Below, in pieces: positions 37,501 to 44,174 of a stretch of DNA of 64,000 nt. The stretch comes from Morinoia aosen. Taxonomy: Eukaryota; Arthropoda; Malacostraca; Amphipoda; Talitridae. The position numbers and the translations under genes are program-made. The notes under the pieces were generated by a model. It was not told the origin of the DNA, did not search any database, and saw only the letters and a program-made list of their open reading frames with translations. The stretch lies in contig CM059575.1 in the NCBI GenBank assembly GCA_030386875.1, forward strand, positions 41,446,859-41,510,858, in the 5' to 3' direction. The stretch's first letter is position 1, and the number at the start of each line of letters is the position of its first letter.

Positions 37501-39892
37501 GGTAGACTCCTCTCATATGGTCAAGATTTTCCCCGGAGCTGAAGAGACATACTCGTATTTACCTCTTATTTTTCGTCTCCAATTTATGAGATATTTTCAT
37601 GGCCAGGTCGAGAGTTTGAGGATAGAGACTCAGCAGACGAGATGACCCTTGCTTCTCGCACAATGCCTACCCAAACAACTCTCGTCGCACAAAGCCTTCC
37701 CACATAGCTCTCTTCACACAAAACCTCCCAATCGTTTTTTCGAAAACATTTGGATTGCTTGTAATAGGGATTTTCATTTGACAATAACCCTATACAATGT
37801 TATATTTTTTATTTTCATATTATTCGTCACAAATGCACCAAAAATTAGGCTTTGACCCATAAAACAGATACCTGATAGTATAACCGATGCGGAACGGAAT
37901 TTTTAGCTTGAATGATTTTGATATGTAACTATTTAATTTACTCTAATGCAATGAAAGAATACAGTAGTTAAATTTGTAAAATAACCAAGATAAAAATATC
38001 GATGCTTCAATTTTTAGAACCTAGAACCTGTACCATATTTTAATTCTTTCAAGTATTAGATAAACACTCATACACTCACATTCACTCGTAAATGAAAACA
38101 AACAAAGATTATGCAGAAGGATGAAGCAAAGCACAGTTCGTAGGTACTATGTATTATTTTCACCTAGATTACGTTTGTGACTAAATTAGAAATGAAACTC
38201 TCATGGTTGAAGATATTATTTACTATGTAATTTTCTGAGGGTTGAGAAACGAATATTATTTAATCAATGCAGATGTTTTAAACTATCTTCAAATACTGAT
38301 TAGAATGGAGAAAAGATAGCCCTATCAGTTCTTACAAAATTCTTAAATGTTGTTGTATGATGAACTGATGGAGTTTAGTACGACGTACAAACAAAACTGC
38401 TGACAACTATTGCATGCATGCACACATAAAACAGAAATATTCACTTCAAAGATATCCGTGCATTTTTTCTTTCTGACAAGAACGTCGCAATCATAAAACC
38501 AGTTTTGCGTCACTTACGTGTCGATTTAATTACTCAAATTAAATATTACTCTTCATTCTTTTGGATGCGAACAGCTAATGAATAGAGTTCGTGTACTTGA
38601 CTTCCGCTTTCTTCCTAGCAGTATATAGGACAGCTAGGGACGAATTTCTCTTCTAGAAATATCTTTAGAGAATATCGATAAAAAAATTGTGCACTCATCC
38701 TTTTTAAGTTTGCAGTAATTATCTTTTATTTTGTAAAAGCTAAAGCCTTCATAATGTTATTTGTTTTATGGAGTAAAATAATTATACAGGTTATTATATA
38801 ACTATTTCTGATAGCCAAAGGCAACGATCAAATTTAAAATGAATTTTACAGCTTCCACAACTTTTTTTACAGTTTGTCGTTTTCACATGCTTAAAAAATG
38901 CTCAAAATGCTCGTGAACTAATACCCTTCCTATCATTCAACATTGGAAATAATTTTCACAAACACATTGAAAACTCAAATTATTTAAAAAAATTGACTCC
39001 TAACGGAAAACTTGTTCAGTGGTTACAAAGAGAACGATTTTTAATTTCCGACACGTTCAGTTCCGGTGAATCAATTTACGTTTCTTAAGCCCGATTAGGA
39101 GAATAGGTTGTATTTCTTGACAAAAATGATCTTTTCTCAGAATTGTGCAGCAGACCATTTTGTTTCAATTGTCCGTTATGTCAAGATAACAAAACTTTAT
39201 AAGCAACATTCAACAGTGTTTAGTGTTCACAAATCAGTTCACGCCGAGACGTAGTGTTGAAACCATGGTACATTTGTCTAATGAAAAATGGCGGATATGC
39301 TCATATTAAGGGCATTTCTTTACATTCATTCGAGTTAGAACTTATCTTAAGGATAGCGGTGGCTGCTAGTAACGTTGCAGACGAACCAAGACTTTTGTTT
39401 TGCGTCTGGTTATCCATTTTGAAGAAGTACCAGGCTTATATTGACGCATGAGGCATAGTTTTGGAATTGTTGTTTTAAAAATTATTTCAAAAAACAGATT
39501 TTGTCGCATATATATGTCTTTTCCATTTTGACATTTACGGAAATGTTATTGACTGGGCATCGACGTTAGACTTGAAACCTCATAGTCTTGAAAATTGAGG
39601 AGGTTTGAAATACTTGGTTTTCGTGGTTTTACTTGTCCCTGCCTACTGTTAAAGATAACGATCAGGGCATCCTGTATATTTAGGTAATTAGAAATGTTTT
39701 AATCAGAATATTCTATAATTTCTTTTAAATATTGGAAAATTTATGAATACGTGATTTGTTCTCGACAGAGGTGAAAGATTTTGGGAATGCGCATCGTCTC
39801 GAAAATCTACGAAGACAACTACGAAGTCTCAAACTGCCCCTGCTTCTGACACTGGCGGCGGGAGTGAGAATCCAGCTTTCGTGCCTCACTGA
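1414..39892 (+). CDS. SLC22-type organic cation/anion transporter (MFS), 5' end outside window
   Basis: Spliced gene of ten visible coding exons: 1414-1514, 6324-6486, 10093-10247, 13021-13189, 15580-15707, 28095-28191, 29769-29977, 32968-33155, 35580-35740 and 39769-39892. All junctions are GT/AG and phases agree throughout, giving 497 residues plus a stop. Family hallmarks are the SLC22 loop pattern (DDGSFSKCTQYN, then PCQTGYEY and DWVCKD), the MFS cytoplasmic motif LSDRIGRRG after helix 2, the signature PESPRWL before the large central loop, MGELYPTSHCGRG near helix 10/11, and FLPETLNEPIP after helix 12. Known family members are plasma-membrane uniporters or exchangers for organic ions, typically about 550 residues long, so roughly 50-90 N-terminal residues including helix 1 must lie upstream. 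Two departures from the usual pattern: the FNWF motif of helix 7 reads FCYVLNNLFFYGL, and the usual RDWR before PESPRWL reads SRTDQLLS. The substrate cannot be told from sequence. Confidence 0.93.
1515..6323. other. 4.8-kb intron, mostly unassigned
   Basis: Intron between SLC22 exons a and b. Open frames of 103 codons (2671-2982) and 124 codons (5070-5444) show no family motif and are probably chance. The only structure noted is the cryptically simple block at 3245-3555. Confidence 0.6.
3245..3555. repeat. Cryptic simple-sequence block of TGYAATG-like words
   Basis: About 310 bp built from imperfect repeats of short words such as gtgcaat, tgtaatg, aatgcag and gcagtg, without a fixed period. 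It resembles a decayed minisatellite or a slippage-derived region. Confidence 0.6.
6324..6486 (+). CDS. SLC22 exon b (loop 1 end, helix 2)
   Basis: Acceptor atattccag, donor gtgagt. It encodes visible residues 34-88: PCQTGYEYNKENFEAT, MDWVCKDGDKSAMW, then helix 2 (IGIAGNVFGTLILNPLSD). The last codon (Arg of the SDR motif) is split 2+1 with the next exon. Confidence 0.92.
6555..6719 (+). repeat. 164-bp dispersed repeat, copy 2, joined to mariner relic
   Basis: Second copy of the repeat at 515-678. Here the terminal tacagggtgggccac runs directly into the mariner relic that follows. It begins 68 bp after the donor of exon b. Confidence 0.8.
6694..8065 (-). mobile_element. Mariner-superfamily transposon relic
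   Basis: Decayed transposase read on the minus strand. Recognisable pieces are a first catalytic segment VVSDEATLHTNGAV (about 7565-7608), RVIGPIFYEGNLNGDNY (about 7400-7460), the third-Asp segment LTPCDFFFGVISK (about 7185-7225) and a C-terminal KLENNLRMIRKLVREINVRC (about 7045-7110). These match the LTPxDFFLWGHLK type of mariner transposase. Several frameshifts and stops break it and the N-terminal helix-turn-helix is not recognisable. One terminus (tacagggtgggccac, 6694) is visible; the other was not found. Confidence 0.75.
8913..9461 (+). mobile_element. Mariner/Tc1 relic: terminus plus transposase N-terminus
   Basis: It starts with a terminus-like cagggcgggggaaaagtcc. A reading frame from 9062 begins MSSRKAVIDLHRAGILKSTT and ends ARSEEAGKTTGNPRSGHP, which is the helix-turn-helix and linker of a mariner/Tc1 transposase (usual form GRPRTARP). 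A stop follows at about 9236 and the catalytic domain is absent. The remainder is a tandem duplication with 124-bp period. Confidence 0.65.
9200..9461 (+). repeat. 124-bp tandem duplication
   Basis: Unit beginning aatcccagaagcgggc at 9200 recurs at 9324, and its first 14 bp recur at 9448. The two full copies differ at only a few bases, so the duplication is younger than the transposon fragment it copies. Confidence 0.9.
9609..9637. repeat. GTA microsatellite
   Basis: Short (gta)n tract with one gaa interruption in the intron between exons b and c. Confidence 0.9.
10093..10247 (+). CDS. SLC22 exon c (helices 3 and 4)
   Basis: Acceptor ttgtgagcag, donor gtaatg. It completes the conserved cytoplasmic DRIGRRG motif and encodes helix 3 (VFVLSATIHGIMGIVRVFV) and helix 4 (LWLIMVSQFVANTAFPAVLE). 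It ends one base into the codon for Gly140. The acceptor lacks a good pyrimidine tract, but the phase match with both neighbours is exact. Confidence 0.88.
10248..13020. other. 2.8-kb intron, unassigned
   Basis: AT-rich intron between exons c and d. I see no transposon motif or plausible exon. A short palindrome (cgttaccgccggtaacg, 10551-10567) is the only structure. Confidence 0.6.
13021..13189 (+). CDS. SLC22 exon d (helices 5 and 6)
   Basis: Acceptor ctactcgcag, donor gtacgtg. It encodes visible residues 140-195, with a loop (YELVSSKWRSRVTA) matching the conserved E-x(6)-R segment of MFS transporters, then helix 5 and helix 6 (LLSIVVSLPFLIYIPAA). The usual RDWR between the helices is replaced by SRTDQ. 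The terminal Tyr codon is split 2+1. Confidence 0.88.
13190..15579. other. 2.4-kb intron, mostly unassigned
   Basis: AT-rich intron between exons d and e. It holds the short hairpin at 14391-14453; nothing else was recognised. Confidence 0.6.
14391..14453. repeat. Hairpin with 18-bp arms
   Basis: tgtagtgccctaccttag at 14391 is matched by ctaaggtagagcactaca ending at 14453 (one mismatch), with a 27-bp loop. TA flanks both sides, so it may be a miniature inverted-repeat element. Confidence 0.6.
15580..15707 (+). CDS. SLC22 exon e (PESPRWL signature)
   Basis: Long pyrimidine tract and acceptor cttttttttcttag, donor gtgaga. It encodes residues 196-238 beginning YFIPESPRWLLTRGRVDEAY, the best single signature of sugar/organic-ion MFS porters, at the start of the big cytoplasmic loop between helices 6 and 7. 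The following intron is 12.4 kb and holds the nested transposon block. Confidence 0.95.
15708..17312. other. Intronic sequence, unassigned
   Basis: Start of the 12.4-kb intron between exons e and f. No coding potential or repeat structure was recognised here. Confidence 0.55.
17313..17889 (+). mobile_element. Short mariner-family element with C-terminal transposase remnant
   Basis: Inverted ends: tacagaggggttgctaaaaa at the left and, inverted, taaagagggtggttgctaaa at the right, each including TA. The interior near 17690-17760 reads EEKFVNAQPEIEKCIATRGG then HFES and a stop, the typical C-terminus of a mariner transposase (EKCIxxxGGHFE). At 577 bp it is an internally deleted derivative. Confidence 0.7.
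18322..18994. mobile_element. Non-autonomous hAT element
   Basis: Terminal inverted repeats cagaggttcctaaactt (left) and agtttgggaaccacta (right) are of the CAGWGGTTCCCAAACT type seen in hAT transposons. They are flanked by an 8-bp target duplication, ctttagat (18314-18321) and ctctagat (18995-19002), with one mismatch. Subterminal ggacccccag words repeat inside both ends. No transposase is present. Confidence 0.85.
19003..20084. other. Intronic sequence, unassigned
   Basis: No recognised gene or transposon. Short open frames at 19115-19352 overlap on both strands and look like chance. Confidence 0.5.
20085..20432 (+). pseudogene. Acidic, charged peptide remnant, family unknown
   Basis: One plus-strand frame reads EPAAEQNDETVSGIAT, a stop, LNDEHGSEQNDEPGSNQPAE, then EEQQHPEDISWQRSKHSSKA and, after another stop, TFRTLRKTENETVNSRNLQF. 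The internal repeat EQNDE and the biased acidic-then-basic composition suggest former coding sequence, perhaps of a transposon-encoded DNA-binding protein. I do not recognise the family. It lies directly beside the end of the maT relic. Confidence 0.3.
20433..20710 (-). mobile_element. maT-like (DD37D) mariner, 3' part of split transposase
   Basis: On the minus strand this continues the transposase interrupted at 26669. It reads QDWMAENFHDHVTP, then PPNSPDLNPLDYYV with the third catalytic Asp, later VVEAGGGYIE near the C-terminus, ending at a stop (20433-20435). A stop and frame changes follow DYYV. The spacing between the second and third Asp is 36 here, against 37 in maT transposases, because one codon is missing in HVTPLWPP. 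Confidence 0.85.
20834..22069 (+). repeat. 5' LTR
   Basis: Begins TGTTATGC and ends ACCACAACA. It contains a TATA-like tttttatatagtaa near 21120. Same length as the 3' copy. Confidence 0.9.
22076..22097 (+). promoter_or_regulatory. Primer-binding site of the LTR element
   Basis: tggctgagacggtgggattt, 6 nt after the 5' LTR. It is the complement of a tRNA 3' end: CCA, discriminator base, a 7-nt acceptor strand, a 5-nt T-stem and a T-loop reading TCAAAT fit exactly. Which tRNA it is was not determined. Confidence 0.65.
22098..24775 (+). other. Interior of the LTR element, non-coding
   Basis: About 2.7 kb with an AT-rich first half and a more GC-rich part (23690-24200). A short phrase, catagaaaacga or close variants, recurs three times between 23945 and 24135. 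No gag, protease, polymerase or envelope motifs were seen. Confidence 0.6.
24776..26011 (+). repeat. 3' LTR
   Basis: Same boundaries and length as the 5' copy, about 98.5% identical by eye. Confidence 0.9.
26669..27408 (-). mobile_element. maT-like (DD37D) mariner, 5' part of split transposase
   Basis: Minus-strand transposase starting MSDSAVTNEMKRPTVIV at 27408. Recognisable parts are a helix-turn-helix region (FVRRVHGMIDENPRKSM), EGTIRNVVHQDLGYKSYVLR (about 27050-27110), VMVFDLVSCEEHIMPPHFF and the second-Asp segment YVFQLDSALSHKTLKT just before the break. Together with 20433-20710 it gives about 1,020 bp, the full length for this family. Stops and frameshifts show it is long dead. Confidence 0.85.
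27409..28094. other. Intronic sequence before exon f
   Basis: Likely contains the 5' untranslated part and lost terminus of the maT mariner, then ordinary AT-rich intron. Nothing else was recognised. Confidence 0.5.
28095..28191 (+). CDS. SLC22 exon f (central loop to helix 7)
   Basis: Acceptor attatttcacag, donor gtgagt. It encodes residues 239-270: ISKKRQPNSGTVFQLLKTP, then LRRRTVILTFCY entering helix 7. The basic loop followed by a LLKTPVLRR segment is typical of the family. The final Tyr codon is split 2+1. Confidence 0.87.
28192..29365. other. 1.6-kb intron between exons f and g (first part)
   Basis: It contains a second copy of the donor sequence of exon f (gtgagtccata at 28192 and again near 28310) in a CTTCTGCT-rich stretch. 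No other structure was recognised. Confidence 0.5.
29366..29401 (+). other. Possible 36-nt cassette exon
   Basis: A 36-base segment bounded by an acceptor (gagtccgtcttgcag) and a strong donor (gtaagtg). It is phase-compatible with both neighbouring exons and has no stop, so inclusion would insert 12 residues (VISLRRGQLWRR) inside helix 7. The canonical protein aligns better without it, so it is either a rare isoform exon or chance. Confidence 0.2.
29769..29977 (+). CDS. SLC22 exon g (helices 7, 8 and 9)
   Basis: Acceptor tatcgaacag, donor gtgaga. It encodes residues 271-340. The helix 7 end VLNNLFFYGLVYNTGNI matches the family's VNSLVYYGLSLN-type segment. Then comes FINFFLSGLTEIPANF, the conserved extracellular-to-helix 8 region, and the cytoplasmic FGRRF motif between helices 8 and 9. 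Confidence 0.93.
30324..30374. repeat. Near-perfect 51-bp hairpin
   Basis: gtagattggttgtagatag runs into actaga; its inverse, tctagtactatcaaccaat followed by ctac, lies 2 bp away. The only break is a 3-nt bulge. It is followed by a caaccaatctacc-like echo up to about 30402. Confidence 0.8.
30830..31320 (-). mobile_element. Tc1-like transposase relic
   Basis: Minus strand. LLKKLYLHQDLRV, LQFANANLMHNDQFLNKS and MFDEKWNSYSLMNTNLTLEY are followed by GGERIMAWGCFAFNSSGKWE, which matches the Tc1 catalytic core (first Asp in FSDE, then GGxxVMVWGCF). The downstream second and third acidic motifs are not recognisable. The relic is broken by many stops and frame changes and is evidently old. Confidence 0.6.
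31321..32967. other. Intronic sequence, unassigned
   Basis: AT-rich intron before exon h. No supported feature. Confidence 0.5.
32968..33155 (+). CDS. SLC22 exon h (helices 10 and 11)
   Basis: Acceptor cattcttggtcag, donor gtaagt. It encodes residues 341-403: a short loop (EHSPAWTSIT), helix 10 (FFSTISFLVVYLLMGELYPT) and helix 11 (VGFASLFASVGGTAAPYIAD). The GELYPT motif corresponds to the family's TAELYPT. It ends in phase 0. Confidence 0.93.
33640..33860 (+). mobile_element. Mariner transposase C-terminal fragment
   Basis: Plus strand reads FYFWGHLMSLVYEAPVHAED, LIARIVEASSKILETPGP, then after a frame change VWQSVHRRLNVHIAIDGRHI. This matches the third-Asp-to-end part of mariner transposases (DFFLWGHLKSLVYETPV to RCRACIDVNGRHFEHL). 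The catalytic Asp of the DFFLWG motif reads Tyr. No termini were found. Confidence 0.7.
33861..35579. other. Intronic sequence, unassigned
   Basis: No supported feature between the mariner fragment and exon i. Confidence 0.5.
35580..35740 (+). CDS. SLC22 exon i (helix 12, alternative end)
   Basis: Acceptor acttttgtgcag. It encodes residues 404-456: SRRWYGLPFVILTALGLCGV (helix 12), SSFLPETLNEPIP, and an amphipathic tail ending KKYFSY. Reading on past 35740 gives Glu then TAA (35742-35744), a complete 457-residue C-terminus. The same bases form a near-consensus donor (GA then gtaagta), which joins in frame to the exon at 39769. An AATAAA lies at 35865, so both ends are plausible. Confidence 0.92.
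35865..35870 (+). terminator. Candidate poly(A) signal for the short isoform
   Basis: AATAAA 121 bp after the TAA that ends the unspliced form of exon i, followed by a GT-rich stretch (attgttgagt). It would allow intronic polyadenylation, giving the 457-residue transporter. Confidence 0.35.
35871..39180. other. Long last intron or 3' flank, unassigned
   Basis: AT-rich sequence. A short antisense similarity to a Tc1 C-terminus (LKEEWRKISAKTV, about 37390-37440) is too short to call. No other feature. Confidence 0.5.
39181..39685 (+). mobile_element. Possible deleted mariner element
   Basis: A frame starting at 39265 reads MVHLSNEKWRICS, close to the start of many mariner transposases (MVxLSxEERI). 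A terminus-like atcagggcatcctgtata closes the segment near 39680. The left terminus and the transposase body are missing, so this is tentative. Confidence 0.3.
39769..39892 (+). CDS. SLC22 terminal exon j (cytoplasmic tail)
   Basis: Acceptor gttctcgacag. Joined to the previous exon it stays open for 41 residues and ends with TGA at 39890-39892. The tail begins EGERFWECASSRKSTK, is rich in Ser, Thr and Lys, and ends GGGSENPAFVPH. A basic tail finishing in an ENPAF-like motif is common in insect organic cation transporters, which supports this as the distal C-terminus. Another frame of the same segment is also open, so transcript evidence would settle it. Confidence 0.7.
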
Positions 39893-42199
39893 GAGTCTGA
39901 AGTGGCACTCAGTGTTTTTGTGGCTGCGTCTGATGTTTGCGTCATGCATCTTTTGTTCATTCATGTCCTGAGTTGAGACGTAAGAGCAGTTTTAGTCGAT
40001 AGAGGGGTCACATCAGACGAGCTATTAGGAATTAAAATAGATTCTCTTCTTGCCAAAATACATTCTGAGGAATCTAGAATGAAAATGGAATAATGATCAA
40101 TTTATAACGCGGAGATCGGATCAGGTTAACTCGATTATCTAAGCTATTCCAAAAAACGTAAAATCTAATATCAAAAAGCCATTTCTCCCCGGCCATGCAT
40201 TTCGGATCATTCCACTGTGGCGAATCACACTGTCTCTTATTTTCAGAAGGGTCAATCTATGAGATAATTTTACGTTAAATATTTTTTTTAAATCATTACT
40301 CCTGTTTTATATCATAACTGCTTCATCCATGCAGTCCGATGAAGAACACTTGCGTGCCTTTGCACCCGTCCCCGCGTACCTTACACGGGGAATTTATCAT
40401 CATGTAATAAGGAAGTTTCATTTTCTTCCAAATATGGATTGTCATTTTACCGTCAAGTCATACGTCAAAATATTCAAGCTTTTTTAACGCATTCCAACCA
40501 ATTTTAGTTATATATTTTTTTATCTCGTGAAAATATTTTTTTATTAAATTTCATTATATATTTACGTGGCAATCTCTCAAAATTGAATTTTGCGTGCTTT
40601 TATTTTTGTATTACTTAGTTCAATTTAATTTGCAGTGTTCATCATTATTCCTTTGGAAGTGTCTAATTATATGTAATTATTCATCTCACCGGAAACTTTC
40701 TAATTTTGCTTGAGGGACGATTTGCACTTGTGTGTAAAACATTTTTAATTTCTGAAATTGTACTCATATATACCAAAGGGCTACATGTACCTCTAAATAA
40801 TGTTTGAAGCTTTAATGCTGCATGGGAAGTTCTTCTTTACCATGTTACGCACATTATAGAAAAACTCTCTTTTTTCCAGTAGTGTGTGTTAATCTAAACT
40901 GCAAATGAGACGAATATGAACGATCTAAATATCGTGCTAAGCCTTATTTTACTAGAAGAGATCAGAAAAACCTAAAAGCAAATCATGTCACTATCAATAT
41001 CGAATATACTTTGCCCAATGACATCTTTTTATCCTTTATATTTTGCTTGTGTCTCACTACTGTTTATATGACTATAATTTTTCAGAAATTGTTTCATTTA
41101 TTCCTGTATATATGTGAGCAAAATAAAAAATGAACAGTTTTGACAAATTTCAAGTTAGCAAAGTGGATAATGAATAATCAATGAAGCAAAGGAAAAAATT
41201 TCAAGCACAATGGAATTACTTATTTTGCGTATATTTGGCAAATAAAAACTAATAATTTTCTTACGGATCATTTTAGGCGTTTTTTGTCATACCGTTTTCT
41301 CATTGGTTATAGAGTTCATATTTTACACGATCTGATTTACGTTCTTTTAGGAATCATTTCAATAAGGAATGTGGTCTCCACTGCCACCAGCTTCCAATAA
41401 GATAGATCATTTTGAATTGCTTGTATAATACTTTTAATAAGTGAGATGATTGAATAATTCATTTCGGTCATCATGATCAATTAATTATATTATTTTCGGA
41501 AAGCGTTTAGAGGACATCGAAAAAACCGTATTTTCAAGGCAATCGATTATCCGTGTAATGACAGGATCATTACCTGAATATCGTCCCTTCTTTTCCATCT
41601 CTCGTTCTCACTCTTCTTAACTTACTGAAAGGTAATTAAAACATGAAATGGCACTTATTCCTCCATTGAAACAAGAACACTTACATTTATGTGTCACAAA
41701 GCTGTCGAAAGAGAAGATTTATAAGACATGATAGTGCTTACGCGGACTTATCTTACGAGTCCATTTTGGCCGTCGGTGACATGGCCACGAAGAGACTTAT
41801 AGTATTCTTGACTGATATTTACATTAAATGCAATCGAGGCGAGACTGATTTTCCAACCATTTATTCCCATATTGCCAGTCCCACAACTCCGATTTTCACT
41901 GTTATTATACCTTTTCGTAAGGATCGCGGATTCATCGGCTGATGGCGATAATCCTAAGAAGGAACACCAATGTGAGTGTTGTCGTCAAGTCAGCAACCAG
42001 TCTACCGTTCTGACCTGCTTGGCTTCCTGTACTGTCAAAGCTCTATGTACGTTTAGGAGTAAACGCGTCAAGACCGTGATTCACAGTTAATTAGTTTAAA
42101 ATCCTGATAAATCATTAAAAAACTATATTCCATACCTTAATCTCTGTAAAATGTATAAGATTCTACGTGGATAAAATTACAAAGACATAGAGATATATT
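39893..42199. other. 3' flank of the transporter gene
   Basis: AT-rich sequence after the last exon. No further exon or transposon motif was recognised. Confidence 0.5.
40031..40036 (+). terminator. Candidate poly(A) signal for the long isoform
   Basis: ATTAAA, the commonest variant signal, about 140 bp after the TGA of terminal exon j. No better AATAAA was seen close downstream; the next clear one is near 41120. Confidence 0.25.
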
Positions 42200-42309
42200 T
42201 ATCGAAGCGAAGTGATAATCTTCGATGTCGTGGAGCCTGGGAGGAGGTAATGAGGGTGTGGGGTAAAGAGTGAGCGGTCAACTGAAGCCGATTCATGCTG
42301 GACGGACGT

Positions 42310-42590
42310 GAGCTTGGCGGAAAAATTTGTTATGAAATAGTTGAAAGAAAGTGAGGTAAATGTTTTACAGTGACTAAGCCAAAGTCCAGATATGAATCGG
42401 AACAAAAATTTGTAGGGAATTGCTAGAGTGAGAGAAATGTCAATGCAAGGAAAACCAAAAATCTCTTGGAATTGGAAGAAATTGTGAAGGAGAGGTCCAC
42501 TATTTTTGTTGATGTTTGCAAGAACAAAGTTGTGAACTTGGTGCATAAAACGTCTGGAGGAAGTTATCATAAATGAAGGCTTGGCAACAG
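42310..42590 (+). mobile_element. Tc1 transposase C-terminal fragment
   Basis: Plus strand: LSQSPDMNRNKNL corresponds to the WPSQSPDLNPIENLW box with the final catalytic Glu changed to Lys. After a frame change come LLELEEIVKEEWSTI and VDVCKNKVVNLVHK, and finally VIINEGLAT where Tc1 proteins end AVIxAKGGATKY. The longest open frame here is antisense and is a shadow. Confidence 0.6.
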
Positions 42591-42599
42591 GTTAATATG

Positions 42600-44174
42600 G
42601 CAAGAGGTTAAATAATAAGGCCAAAGGTTAAAAGGTTAGAGGCTAACTTATAAGGCTGGGCATCAGGTTAAATAAATATGAAACTGATGTATAAATGCCA
42701 TTTTTGTACATAAATTGTTCAAAGAAAAATAAAGATGAAAAGAACATGTCTTCAATGAGATCATTATTATTTTAAAGGAAATTAATGAAAAAAAAATATT
42801 TTGGACGTTTCAACCTGCTGTGTCATTATCAACCTGAAAATCATTGATAAAAAATTATTCAAATGTAAATCAAATAAAAAATTCAATGGTTAGTTATTGA
42901 TGTAATATTGATGTAATGTAACTAATGTAATATTGATACAAAACATTTTTTTGATCAGTGAATCGTTTTTTTATGTCTTTACTTTTCTTGTGTCATTGTT
43001 GGTTATTATATTTACAGTTGACAAGTTTTTCTCCATCATTTTCAGGTTGAGAATGGCACAGCAGGTTGAGACGCTTGAAATATTTTTATTCGGTGAATTT
43101 CTTGAATATAATAATTATCTCCTTAAAGACGTGTTTCTTTGCACTTTTATTTATAATTCGGATATGCAAAACGCAACACATTTATATCTATCCATTTATT
43201 CAATATATAATTTTACCAAAAATATTACATTTACTTTTCTTTATGGTAACCTTCGAAAATTTCATTATAAGCTTTATGAATAGAAGTAGCCTATTGAAGG
43301 GAATTAATTGCTAAATAAGTTAGTTTAAGCCTTCCTAACTGCGTTCCAAAGAGAGGAAGGGCTACGGAACCATTTAGTATAAGTTAAGTGAACGTGGAAT
43401 CTATACCAAAGGTGTTCTCACACAAGGTCCACCTCACGTACAAGTAGACAAACACTTGCTCTATCTTTCCGATGTACCCAAGTGTGATCAATATATTGTG
43501 TGTTGTAAGACCTTTGATTTTATGAATGACTTAAAAAATAAAATGCAAAATGTGTATCGTCATAACATGAATTCTCACAACAAAGAAGCTTCCACGCTGT
43601 GTTATATCATTTTATATCATTCTGACCTATCAAAAAAATCCTGTATTGCCTGGTTCCCTCTAAAGACAGCCCTTAGCAAGCCAAGCAATCTCAACTACAG
43701 ACACCTCTAGGTTTACAGTTGGCATGGTATGATTGTGTGGGTCACGCTTACTTATCATTATTATATGATTGTATTCCTGGTAAACTTCGTAGCTACGACG
43801 AAGCGTTTTCAGAAATGATGCGTAACATTGTTGGGTTTGTTTAGTTTTATATCTAGATTTTGCATTAAAATGATGTCAGATTTGGTTGAATAGTTTTCGA
43901 TCACTTGAATAAATTTAAGTTGGGTTGGATTCTATTGGAAGTTGTCTGAAAGCATCGGCCGAGCCGTTGGGGGAACCGAGCTTTTTCGGTCGAGGGTCGT
44001 TCACAAGTTGTAGCCCCATTTGACAGCAACGTAACCGCGCTCGGCCGTCTCTTGTTAAGTCGAAATGTTTTCAACATGAGTCAGGGAGTACAATTTTTGT
44101 ATCTATGGGAAATAGTGTATCCAGTTGAAAATGTGAGGTCCCGCGCTGAAGGTTTGGTAGGTCTTCCTCTAAGT
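42600..44174. other. Intergenic, unassigned
   Basis: It contains scattered aggttaaa words at 42599-42680 and AT-rich frames at 42933-43314 with no recognisable motif. Confidence 0.5.

Noticed and set aside
42199-42570. 123-codon minus-strand open frame
   Set aside because: It is the antisense shadow of a plus-strand Tc1 transposase fragment.
42599-42680. Scattered aggttaaa words
   Set aside because: No constant spacing; looks like ordinary AT-rich slippage.
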